Assembly (NCBI GenBank): GCA_030147905.1
Contig: JASBUM010000406.1
Coordinates: 1-5,502 of the forward strand
Reading direction: 5' to 3'
DNA: 5,502 bases
From: Acidimangrovimonas sp.
Lineage (GTDB): Bacteria; Pseudomonadota; Alphaproteobacteria; Rhodobacterales; Rhodobacteraceae
Shown: in pieces, positions 1-4,947 of the stretch
Layout: each line of letters starts with the position of its first letter
Numbering within the stretch: position 1 is the first letter of the stretch
Program-made: the position numbers and the translations under genes
Notes under the pieces: model-generated
What the model was told of the DNA's origin: nothing
The model's input: only the letters and a program-made list of their open reading frames with translations
The model's database searches: none

Positions 1-312
1 CCGCGGCCCATGGTGTTGATCAATCCCGAGGTGACGTGGCGTTCGGAGGAACTCAACATCTACGAGGAAGGCTGCCTGTCGATCCCCGAGCAATATGCCG
101 AGGTGGAGCGTCCGGCGCGCGTGCGGGTGCGCTGGACCGACCTTGACGGCGGCCCGCGCGAAGAGGAATTCGACGGGCTCTGGGCGACTTGCGTGCAGCA
201 CGAGATAGACCATCTCGATGGACGGTTGTTCATCGACTACCTCCGGCCGATGCGCCGCCAGATCATCACGCGCAAGATGGAGAAGCTCAAACGCGAGCAG
301 GCGCGCGCATGA
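1..312 (+). CDS. def: Peptide deformylase, 3' part (5' end outside window)
   Basis: Removes the N-terminal formyl group from nascent polypeptides at the ribosome exit, using a metal ion (usually Fe2+). The reading frame is open from base 1, so the gene starts upstream of the window. The ATG at 10 lies inside the protein and is not the start. Two of the three family motifs are visible: EGCLS at 67-81, whose Cys (73-75) is a metal ligand, and HEIDH at 199-213, giving two His ligands and the catalytic Glu. Motif 1 (GxGLAAxQ) must lie upstream; comparison with the roughly 169-residue E. coli enzyme suggests about 65 residues are missing. The C-terminus is basic and helical ([11 protein letters not shown]), as is usual for this class. 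The stop codon overlaps the next start (ATGA, 309-312), so the two are translationally coupled in an operon that continues to fmt. All visible active-site residues are intact, so this is probably a working deformylase. Confidence 0.95.
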   Translation, partial: PRPMVLINPEVTWRSEELNIYEEGCLSIPEQYAEVERPARVRVRWTDLDGGPREEEFDGLWATCVQHEIDHLDGRLFIDYLRPMRRQIITRKMEKLKREQARA

Positions 313-812
313 AGGCGCCCGCGCGTTTCCTGCGCTGGCCCGATCCGCGGCTGCGCAGCCCCGCGGCGGTGGTCGCGGCGATCACGCCCGAGATCGAGGC
401 CCTGTGGGACCGGATGATCGAGGCGATGGATGCGATGCCCGGCTATGGCCTTGCCGCGCCGCAGATCGGTGTCGCGCTGCGGGTCGCGGTGGTCGATTGC
501 TCCGAGCGCCGGGGCGAAGCGATCCGTCTGGCCAACCCCGAGATCCTTCACGCCTCGGCACGGCTGCGCGACCACGAGGAGGCCAGCCCCAACCTGCCCG
601 GTGTCTCCGCCGTGGTGAGCCGGCCGCGGGCAGTCACGGTGCGGTTTCTCGGGGCCGATGGCGCATGGCAGGAACGCGATTTCGTCGATCTCTGGGCGAT
701 TTCGGTGCAGCATCAGATAGACCATCTCGAAGGGCGGATGTATTTCGACCGGCTCGGTGCGGTGAAGCGGCGCATGTTGCTCGCGCGGGCGCAGAAACTG
801 GCGCGACGCTAG
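309..812 (+). CDS. Peptide deformylase-like paralogue with substituted active site
   Basis: A 167-residue protein of the deformylase fold, normal in length for the family. The ATG at 309 overlaps the upstream def stop by four bases, which decides the start. Motif 1 is intact: [10 protein letters not shown] at residues 45-54, with Gln52 matching the E. coli Gln50. Motif 2 should read EGCLS but reads EASPN (residues 91-95), so the metal-ligand Cys is Ser93. Motif 3 should read HEIDH but reads HQIDH (135-139), so the catalytic Glu is Gln136. Both metal-binding His residues remain. In the family, that Cys and Glu are needed for metal binding and catalysis, so I infer little or no deformylase activity. 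The frame is clean and codon use matches its neighbours, which argues against a decaying pseudogene. It could bind N-terminal peptides, ribosomes or the neighbouring Def, or hold a different metal. Automatic annotation will probably call it a plain peptide deformylase. Confidence 0.9.
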   Translation: MKAPARFLRWPDPRLRSPAAVVAAITPEIEALWDRMIEAMDAMPGYGLAAPQIGVALRVAVVDCSERRGEAIRLANPEILHASARLRDHEEASPNLPGVSAVVSRPRAVTVRFLGADGAWQERDFVDLWAISVQHQIDHLEGRMYFDRLGAVKRRMLLARAQKLARR

Positions 813-822
813 GGCGCGCCCG

Positions 823-830
823 AAGGGGGA
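823..830 (+). promoter_or_regulatory. Ribosome binding site of fmt
   Basis: AAGGGGGA is a strong Shine-Dalgarno match ending three bases before the ATG at 834. It supports that start, which also gives the conserved Fmt N-terminus [12 protein letters not shown]. It lies in the 21-base gap after the deformylase-like gene, so fmt has its own ribosome entry within the operon. Confidence 0.75.
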
Positions 831-833
831 CCG

Positions 834-1745
834 ATGCGCATCGTCTACATGGGAACGCCCGACTTCGCCGTACCGGCATTGCGCCGTCTGGCGCGCGAAC
901 ACGAGATTCTGTGCGTCTATTGCCAGCCCCCCCGACCGGCCGGCCGGGGTCGGCACGCCCGCCCCGGTCCGGTTCAGGCCGCGGCAGAGGCGATGGGCAT
1001 CGCCGTGCGCCATCCGTCCAGTCTGCGCGACCCCGCGGCCCAGGCCGAGTTCGCCGCGCTCGAGGCCGATCTCGCGGTGGTCGCGGCCTATGGGCTGATC
1101 CTGCCGCAGGCGGTGCTGGACGCGCCTGCGCGGGGCTGTCTGAACATCCATGCCTCGCTTCTGCCGCGATGGCGCGGGGCCGCGCCGATACAGCGCGCGA
1201 TCATGGCCGGGGACCCGGAGACCGGCATCTCGATCATGCGGATGGAGGCCGGCCTTGATACCGGACCGGTATTGCTGCGCGAGCCCACGACGATCGGCAC
1301 CGAGGAGACCGCGGCGGAACTCCATGACCGCCTGGCGGCGCTGGGGGGAGAGGCGGTCGCGCGTGCGCTGGCCCGTCTGGACGAGCTTGTGGCGCAGCCG
1401 CAGGACGAGGCCGGCGCGACCTATGCGGCCAAGATCGACAAGGCCGAGGCGCGGCTCGATTTCGCACGCCCCGCGTTCGAGGTCGATCGCACGATCCGCG
1501 CGCTTTCGCCGTTTCCGGGCGCCTGGACACGGATCGGTGCGGAGCGGGTGAAATTCCTGCGCAGCCGCGTGGTCGGTGGCGCCGCGGCGCCGGGGACGGT
1601 CCTGGGCGGGCTGGTGGTGGCCTGTGGGCGCGACGCGGTCGAGATCACCGAGGCCCAGCGCGAGGGACGCCGGCCCATGGCGGTGGTCGATCTGTTGCGC
1701 GGCTGGGCGCTGCCGTCGCGTCTGGAAAGCAGTCCGGCAGACTAA
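834..1745 (+). CDS. fmt: Methionyl-tRNA formyltransferase
   Basis: Transfers the formyl group of 10-formyl-tetrahydrofolate to the amino group of Met on initiator tRNA, in the cytoplasm. It has 303 residues; the E. coli enzyme has 315. The N-terminus [19 protein letters not shown] is typical of the Rossmann-like formyltransferase domain (about 1-190). The catalytic triad is visible: Asn104 and His106 in LNIHASLLP, followed by the family loop [12 protein letters not shown], and Asp142 in [11 protein letters not shown]. The C-terminal tRNA-binding OB-fold domain begins near residue 200 ([16 protein letters not shown], then LSPFPGAW). The gene is last in the def / deformylase-like / fmt operon, so the enzyme that adds the formyl group is made with the one that removes it. 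The tail after [17 protein letters not shown] is short. Nothing suggests a frameshift. A C7 run at 927-933 is in frame and encodes Gln-Pro-Pro. Confidence 0.97.
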   Translation: MRIVYMGTPDFAVPALRRLAREHEILCVYCQPPRPAGRGRHARPGPVQAAAEAMGIAVRHPSSLRDPAAQAEFAALEADLAVVAAYGLILPQAVLDAPARGCLNIHASLLPRWRGAAPIQRAIMAGDPETGISIMRMEAGLDTGPVLLREPTTIGTEETAAELHDRLAALGGEAVARALARLDELVAQPQDEAGATYAAKIDKAEARLDFARPAFEVDRTIRALSPFPGAWTRIGAERVKFLRSRVVGGAAAPGTVLGGLVVACGRDAVEITEAQREGRRPMAVVDLLRGWALPSRLESSPAD

Positions 1746-1748
1746 GGT

Positions 1749-1783
1749 GCCCGGCCGACCGGTCCGTGCTGATTTCGCCGGGC
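1749..1783. terminator. Possible bidirectional hairpin between convergent fmt and tetR
   Basis: GCCCGGC (1749-1755) is the exact reverse complement of GCCGGGC (1777-1783), giving a 7-bp GC stem with a 21-base loop. The loop contains the palindrome GACCGGTC. It lies in the 45-base gap between two convergent genes, where a shared terminator is expected. There is no clear T-tract on either side and the loop is long, so this is weak evidence for an intrinsic terminator. Confidence 0.25.
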
Positions 1784-1790
1784 GCGTGCC

Positions 1791-2309
1791 TCAGCCGGTG
1801 CCTCGGATCAGATCGCGCAGGCGGAAGGCATGCGCGCCCGGCGCCACCCAGATCAGACGCCCCTGCCAGGCCGCAAACAGGATCGCCGCATCGCGCCGGT
1901 TGCGGGCGCCGCCGCCTGTCAGCCGCAACGCCAGCGCCCCTTCGACCCGGTGGCGCCAAGCCTCGGCGCGTTGACGCAGTACGGCGCTCCGGCGTTCGCA
2001 CAGCAACAGGCGGATGTCGTCGCCCCCGTCGCGCGCGATCTGCTTGAGCATTGCCGCCGCGCCCCGCGGATTCAGTGCGGCCCGCGCCTCGGCCTCGTCG
2101 GTCAGCGCCTCGAGCCGCTTCCAGCCATCGGCGAGCGCTGCGTCGATCATCGCCTCGCGGTTGCCGAAACGCTGCACCAGCGTCGCCCCCGCCAGTCCGG
2201 TGCATTCGGCCATCCGCGCGAAGGTCACGCTGCGCTCGCCGCCGGCGGCAAGCTGGGCACGCAGGCATGCGAAGACGGTCGCGTCGGGGATCGTCCGTGC
2301 ACGGGGCAT
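1791..2309 (-). CDS. TetR-family transcriptional regulator
   Basis: A 172-residue DNA-binding repressor-type protein. The N-terminal helix-turn-helix spans roughly residues 27-55 (SVTFARMAECTGLAGATL, then the TetR-like VQRFGNREAMI). The rest is an Ala/Arg-rich helical region, presumably for ligand binding and dimerisation, too divergent to name a ligand. An alternative in-frame ATG at 2339 adds ten residues (MNGRSPNTPP). I prefer 2309 because the extension uses AT-ending codons unlike the rest, because MPRxRxIPD is a usual beginning for such regulators, and because a promoter-like sequence covers the extension. Neither start has a Shine-Dalgarno match. The gene converges on fmt, and no efflux or enzyme gene is paired with it. 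A near-palindrome in its own promoter (2325-2338) suggests autoregulation. Its other targets cannot be read from this window. Confidence 0.85.
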   Translation of the reverse strand: MPRARTIPDATVFACLRAQLAAGGERSVTFARMAECTGLAGATLVQRFGNREAMIDAALADGWKRLEALTDEAEARAALNPRGAAAMLKQIARDGGDDIRLLLCERRSAVLRQRAEAWRHRVEGALALRLTGGGARNRRDAAILFAAWQGRLIWVAPGAHAFRLRDLIRGTG

Positions 2310-2315
2310 GGGCGG

Positions 2316-2344
2316 AGTATTGGGTGAACGGCCATTCATGTAAA
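2316..2344 (-). promoter_or_regulatory. Candidate sigma-70 promoter of tetR, predicted leaderless
   Basis: On the minus strand TTTACA (2344-2339, five of six matches to TTGACA) is followed, after exactly 17 bases, by AATACT (2321-2316, four of six matches to TATAAT). Six bases (CCGCCC) separate the -10 box from the ATG at 2309, so the expected transcription start falls on the A of that ATG. This fits the absence of a Shine-Dalgarno sequence and points to leaderless translation. It is inferred from sequence only. Confidence 0.45.
2325..2338. promoter_or_regulatory. Candidate TetR operator (14-bp near-palindrome)
   Basis: TGAACGGCCATTCA is symmetric at 12 of 14 positions around a central GGCC; only one base pair breaks the symmetry. 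It lies wholly within the spacer between the candidate -35 and -10 boxes of the tetR gene. TetR-family repressors commonly bind such palindromes in their own promoters, so autorepression is the natural reading. Binding is not demonstrated. Confidence 0.4.
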
Positions 2345-2479
2345 GGTGTGCGGGATGGAACGCGATCGGTCCCCGCGCCCGGGCCGGGCAGTGTAGCGCA
2401 TCGCGGTTGAAGGCCGTCGCCCGACGTTTCCTGCGCAGAGCCGGGGGCGGGCCGCGTCGAACGGCTGAATGTCCCGCCC

Positions 2480-2493
2480 GGCGCGCGCGCGCC
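2480..2493. repeat. Perfect 14-bp GC-alternating palindrome
   Basis: GGCGCGCGCGCGCC is a perfect palindrome built on six GC dinucleotides. It lies in the 222-base non-coding stretch between the tetR start and the rnhA stop. Such alternating runs can form Z-DNA or a hairpin. It lies 39 bases past the rnhA stop in the direction of transcription, but no T-tract follows, so a terminator role is doubtful. Apart from this I see no gene in 2345-2531. Confidence 0.4.
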
Positions 2494-2531
2494 TGCGGCC
2501 GCCACCGTCAGCCTTCGCGTCCCGGCGCGGG

Positions 2532-3008
2532 TCAGGCCCCCGCCCGATCCGATGCGCGCGGCTTGAAGGGCGCCATGCCCTCGCGGGCGAGCTGGTCGGC
2601 ACATTCATTCTCGGCATGGCCGGCATGGCCCTTGATCCAGCGCCAGGTGACGCGATGACGTCCCTGTGCCGCATCAAGGCGCTGCCACAGGTCGGCATTC
2701 TTGACCGGTTTGCCCGCAGCCGTGCGCCAGTTCTTCCGTTTCCAGCCGAACAGCCATTCACTTATGCCGTTCTTGACATAGGCGCTGTCGGTCACGACGG
2801 TGATGGTCGCCGGCCGCTCCAGCGCCTCGAGGGCGGCGATGGCGGCAGTCAGTTCCATGCGATTGTTGGTGGTCTGCGGCTCGCCGCCCTTCAGCCGGCG
2901 TTCGCGGATCACCTGCTCGTTCTCGCGCGCGATCAGCAGCACGCCCCAGCCGCCGGGGCCCGGATTGCCGCTGCAGGCGCCGTCGGTATAGGCGAAGAGT
3001 TCCGGCAT
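2532..3008 (-). CDS. rnhA: Ribonuclease HI
   Basis: Endonuclease that cuts the RNA strand of RNA-DNA hybrids, acting on R-loops, primers and misincorporated ribonucleotides. It has 158 residues, close to the 155 of E. coli RNase HI. All catalytic residues are present: Asp9 ([16 protein letters not shown]), Glu52 ([12 protein letters not shown]), Asp74 ([11 protein letters not shown]), His128 ([10 protein letters not shown]) and Asp138 (ADQLAR). The basic substrate-binding segment ([16 protein letters not shown], 89-104) is also there, so this is the bacterial type with the basic protrusion. The ATG at 3008 follows a good ribosome binding site. The frame stays open upstream into ispH, but that extension looks like a shadow of ispH and lacks similarity. 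It follows ispH on the same strand after 112 bases, so the two may be co-transcribed. Their products act in unrelated processes. Confidence 0.97.
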   Translation of the reverse strand: MPELFAYTDGACSGNPGPGGWGVLLIARENEQVIRERRLKGGEPQTTNNRMELTAAIAALEALERPATITVVTDSAYVKNGISEWLFGWKRKNWRTAAGKPVKNADLWQRLDAAQGRHRVTWRWIKGHAGHAENECADQLAREGMAPFKPRASDRAGA

Positions 3009-3013
3009 GACAG

Positions 3014-3018
3014 TCCTT
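3014..3018 (-). promoter_or_regulatory. Ribosome binding site of rnhA
   Basis: On the minus strand AAGGA lies five bases before the ATG at 3008. It decides the start against the open upstream frame and agrees with the conserved RNase HI N-terminus. Confidence 0.7.
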
Positions 3019-3120
3019 GGTTCGGATGCGGGTTGGTGCGCCGGTGACGGCGCTGCGGTTGGTCGCGCGGTGGCGCCGGCACGGGGGGCGGCACAAGGGG
3101 GCGGCGGCGCCGCGCGCCGA

Positions 3121-4077
3121 TCAGGCCACGGGATCCTCGCGCAGGATTCGCGGGACCTTGAAGCTGACATTTTCCTGCGCGATCTCGACCGGGCGAAGAT
3201 CGACGTCGAAATGCGCGCGGAAGGCATCGATCACCTCGTTGACCAGCGTCTCGGGCGCCGAGGCACCGGCGGTCAGGCCGACGGCCCGGACGCCGTCCAG
3301 CGCGCTCCAGTCGATGTCGGCGGCGCGCTGGATCAGGAAGGCACGCGCGCAGCCGGCGGCGCGGCCGACCTCGACCAGACGGCGCGAATTGGATGAATTC
3401 GGCGCGCCGATCACCAGCAGCGCATCGATCTCGGGGGCCACGGCCTTGACCGCCGCCTGGCGGTTGGTCGTCGCATAGCAGATGTCTTCCTTGTGCGGCC
3501 CGACGATGGCGGGGAACCGGTCGCGCAGCGCCGCGACGATCTCGGCGGTGTCATCGACCGACAGGGTGGTCTGGGTGATGAAGGCAAGCCGTTCGGGATC
3601 GCGCACCGCAAGCCGCGCCACGTCGGCGACGGTTTCGACCAGCAGCACCTCGCCGGCGGGAAGCTGGCCCATGGTGCCGATGGTCTCGGGATGGCCGGCA
3701 TGGCCGATCATCACCATCTGGCGCCCGTCATCGTGGTGGCGTTCGACCTCGATATGAACCTTGGAGACAAGTGGGCAGGTCGCGTCGACATGGATCATGT
3801 TGCGCGCCCGTGCCGTCTCGGGGACGGATTTCGGCACGCCATGGGCGGAAAAGATCACCGGCCGGTCCGCGGGGCATTCGTCCAGCTCCTCGACGAAGAC
3901 GGCACCTTGCCGGCGCAACTGGTCGACGACGAAACGGTTGTGCACGATCTCGTGGCGGACATAGACCGGCGCGCCCCATTTCTGCAGCGCCATCTCGACG
4001 ATCTTGATCGCACGATCGACGCCGGCACAGAAGCCACGCGGGGCGGCGAGGTGAAGGGTCAGTCTGGGCTTGGCCAT
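3121..4077 (-). CDS. ispH: 4-hydroxy-3-methylbut-2-enyl diphosphate reductase
   Basis: Last enzyme of the MEP (non-mevalonate) isoprenoid pathway. It reduces HMBPP to a mixture of IPP and DMAPP with a [4Fe-4S] cluster in the cytoplasm. It has 318 residues; the E. coli protein has 316. The three cluster cysteines are Cys17 ([17 protein letters not shown]), Cys101 ([12 protein letters not shown]) and Cys200 ([11 protein letters not shown]). Substrate-binding residues are also visible: His46 (HEIVHN), His79 (SAHGVP), His129 and Glu131 ([14 protein letters not shown]), the SSNS segment in [10 protein letters not shown], and TAGASAPE. I chose the ATG at 4077. An upstream in-frame GTG at 4089 would add four residues, but no better ribosome site precedes it and close relatives, as I recall them, start near here. 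The site before 4077 (GGAT) is weak. The gene lies between the NYN gene and rnhA on the same strand, with 149 and 112 base gaps. Nothing is missing or broken. Confidence 0.97.
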   Translation of the reverse strand: MAKPRLTLHLAAPRGFCAGVDRAIKIVEMALQKWGAPVYVRHEIVHNRFVVDQLRRQGAVFVEELDECPADRPVIFSAHGVPKSVPETARARNMIHVDATCPLVSKVHIEVERHHDDGRQMVMIGHAGHPETIGTMGQLPAGEVLLVETVADVARLAVRDPERLAFITQTTLSVDDTAEIVAALRDRFPAIVGPHKEDICYATTNRQAAVKAVAPEIDALLVIGAPNSSNSRRLVEVGRAAGCARAFLIQRAADIDWSALDGVRAVGLTAGASAPETLVNEVIDAFRAHFDVDLRPVEIAQENVSFKVPRILREDPVA

Positions 4078-4176
4078 GCCGAAATCCACTGTCGTTACGC
4101 GCTGCGCCGGAAGCGACCGCCGCCATGCGGCAGGAACGCGGCCCCTGATACAGCGCGCGGAGACCGCCGTCCACCG

Positions 4177-4202
4177 CCCCCATGCGCGACCCCCATGCGC
4201 GA
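4177..4202. repeat. Perfect 13-bp tandem duplication upstream of ispH
   Basis: CCCCCATGCGCGA occurs twice head to tail (4177-4189 and 4190-4202) without mismatch. It lies in the 149-base gap between the NYN stop and the ispH start. It could be a replication-slippage duplication or a pair of direct-repeat binding sites in the ispH leader region. No convincing promoter boxes are visible beside it. Confidence 0.6.
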
Positions 4203-4226
4203 TCCAAGGCGGCGCGTCCCGGCGCG

Positions 4227-4799
4227 CTATGCCTCGCCCTCGGGCGCGGGATCGCGCTCGGGCCGACCCTCGCGCGGGGGGCGGCCGATGATCTCGCGCA
4301 ATTCGTCGAGTTCGATGAAGTTGTCGGCCTGGCGGCGAAGTTCGTCTGCGATCATCGGCGGCTGGCTGCGGATGGTGGAGACGATCGAGACGCGCACGCC
4401 CTGACGCTGCAGGCTTTCGACCAGGGGGCGGAAATCGCCGTCGCCGGAGAACAGGACGATGTGATCGACGCGCGGCGCGACCTCCATCGCGTCCACCGTC
4501 AGCTCGATGTCCATGTTGCCTTTGACCTTCCTGCGGCCCTGACTGTCGATATATTCCTTGGCCGGCTTGGTGACCATCGAGAAGCCGTTGTAATGCAGCC
4601 AGTCGACCAGTGGGCGGATCGGGGAATATTCGTCGTTGTCCAGAAGCGCGGTGTAGTAGAAGGCGCGCAGCAATTTGCCGCGGCGCATGAATTCCTGCCG
4701 GAGCAGCTTGTAGTCGATGTCGAATCCAAGCGCTTTCGCGGTTGCGTATAGATTCGATCCATCGATGAACAGCGCAAGGCGCTCATCCTTGTAGAACAT
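4227..4799 (-). CDS. NYN-domain protein, LabA/DUF88-like putative RNase
   Basis: A 190-residue soluble protein with no signal peptide or membrane segment. It matches the NYN (LabA/DUF88) group of PIN-like nucleases. Acidic residues expected at the metal site are visible: Asp13 with Asn16 ([20 protein letters not shown]), Asp97 and Asp103 ([13 protein letters not shown]), and Asp120 and Asp122 ([20 protein letters not shown]). The domain covers about residues 7-170. The last 20 or so residues are Pro/Glu/Arg-rich and probably disordered. NYN proteins are generally thought to act on RNA, but I know of no defined substrate for this subgroup. The ATG at 4799 has a clear ribosome site. It is transcribed divergently from folK across 148 bases and lies upstream of ispH on the same strand. 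The context does not reveal its function. Confidence 0.88.
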   Translation of the reverse strand: MFYKDERLALFIDGSNLYATAKALGFDIDYKLLRQEFMRRGKLLRAFYYTALLDNDEYSPIRPLVDWLHYNGFSMVTKPAKEYIDSQGRRKVKGNMDIELTVDAMEVAPRVDHIVLFSGDGDFRPLVESLQRQGVRVSIVSTIRSQPPMIADELRRQADNFIELDELREIIGRPPREGRPERDPAPEGEA

Positions 4800-4806
4800 A
4801 AACTAA

Positions 4807-4812
4807 CCCCTT
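4807..4812 (-). promoter_or_regulatory. Ribosome binding site of the NYN gene
   Basis: On the minus strand AAGGGG lies seven bases before the ATG at 4799, a near-ideal spacing. It supports this start, which places the conserved IDGSN motif 12 residues in. Confidence 0.7.
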
Positions 4813-4883
4813 CGAATTCGGCGCTTCCAAATCCTTCGGCGAGAGTGGTAGCGAGGACAAAATGGATCGGTCAGTGCGCCGAG

Positions 4884-4900
4884 TTTCAAACATATTGAAA
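4884..4900. promoter_or_regulatory. Inverted repeat in the NYN-folK divergent promoter region
   Basis: TTTCAA-N5-TTGAAA forms a perfect 6-bp inverted repeat with a 5-base spacer in an AT-rich stretch, unusual in this GC-rich window. It overlaps a candidate minus-strand promoter for the NYN gene: TTTAAA (4917-4912), 17 bases, then TATGTT (4894-4889), each four of six to consensus. It may be an operator. Alternatively its TTGAAA arms are outward-facing -35-like elements, although no good -10 box follows either of them. Confidence 0.35.
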
Positions 4901-4906
4901 ACGGCG

Positions 4907-4922
4907 CGCTCTTTAAAGGGCG
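4907..4922. promoter_or_regulatory. 16-bp near-palindrome upstream of folK
   Basis: CGCTCTTTAAAGGGCG is symmetric around a perfect core CTTTAAAG (4911-4918); only the fourth pair breaks the symmetry. It ends 25 bases before the folK ATG and overlaps the candidate -35 box of the NYN gene on the other strand. A DNA-binding site is possible. With no loop it is unlikely to act as an RNA hairpin. Confidence 0.3.
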
Positions 4923-4947
4923 GCGAGGGCAAGAGGCAGCCGGAGCG

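Noticed and set aside
927..947. C7 run followed by the palindrome CCGGCCGGCCGG in fmt, considered as a phase-variable tract or site
   Set aside because: It is in frame and encodes a Gln-Pro-Pro-Arg-Pro-Ala-Gly-Arg segment like the usual Fmt motif. The tract is short and the codons explain it.
218..1325. Long overlapping open frames on both strands across the deformylase genes and fmt (up to about 360 codons)
   Set aside because: They are shadows produced by GC-rich sequence with few stop codons. Their translations are Arg/Ala/Pro-rich and low in complexity, while the def, def-like and fmt frames carry clear family motifs.
1645..2604. A 319-codon minus-strand frame across the tetR gene, and plus-strand frames at 1830-2327 and 2014-2343
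   Set aside because: They lack recognisable domains and have Arg/Ala-rich composition. The TetR helix-turn-helix is found only in the 1791-2309 frame.
3084..3105. GGGGGCGGC repeated at 3084-3092 and 3097-3105, considered as a G-quadruplex or regulatory repeat
   Set aside because: Only two long G-runs are present, too few for a standard quadruplex, and the gap between rnhA and ispH is simply G-rich on this strand.
2532..3227. An N-terminally extended RnhA of 231 residues
   Set aside because: The extension overlaps the end of ispH, is low complexity, and exceeds normal RNase HI length. The ATG at 3008 has a good ribosome site.
4211..4227. Small GC inverted repeat just after the NYN stop, considered as a terminator
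   Set aside because: The stem is about 5 bp, there is no T-tract, and such short GC repeats are common in this background.
3493..4404. A 303-codon plus-strand frame antisense to ispH and the NYN gene
   Set aside because: It is the antisense shadow of two well-supported genes, with His/Asp-rich composition and no family motif.
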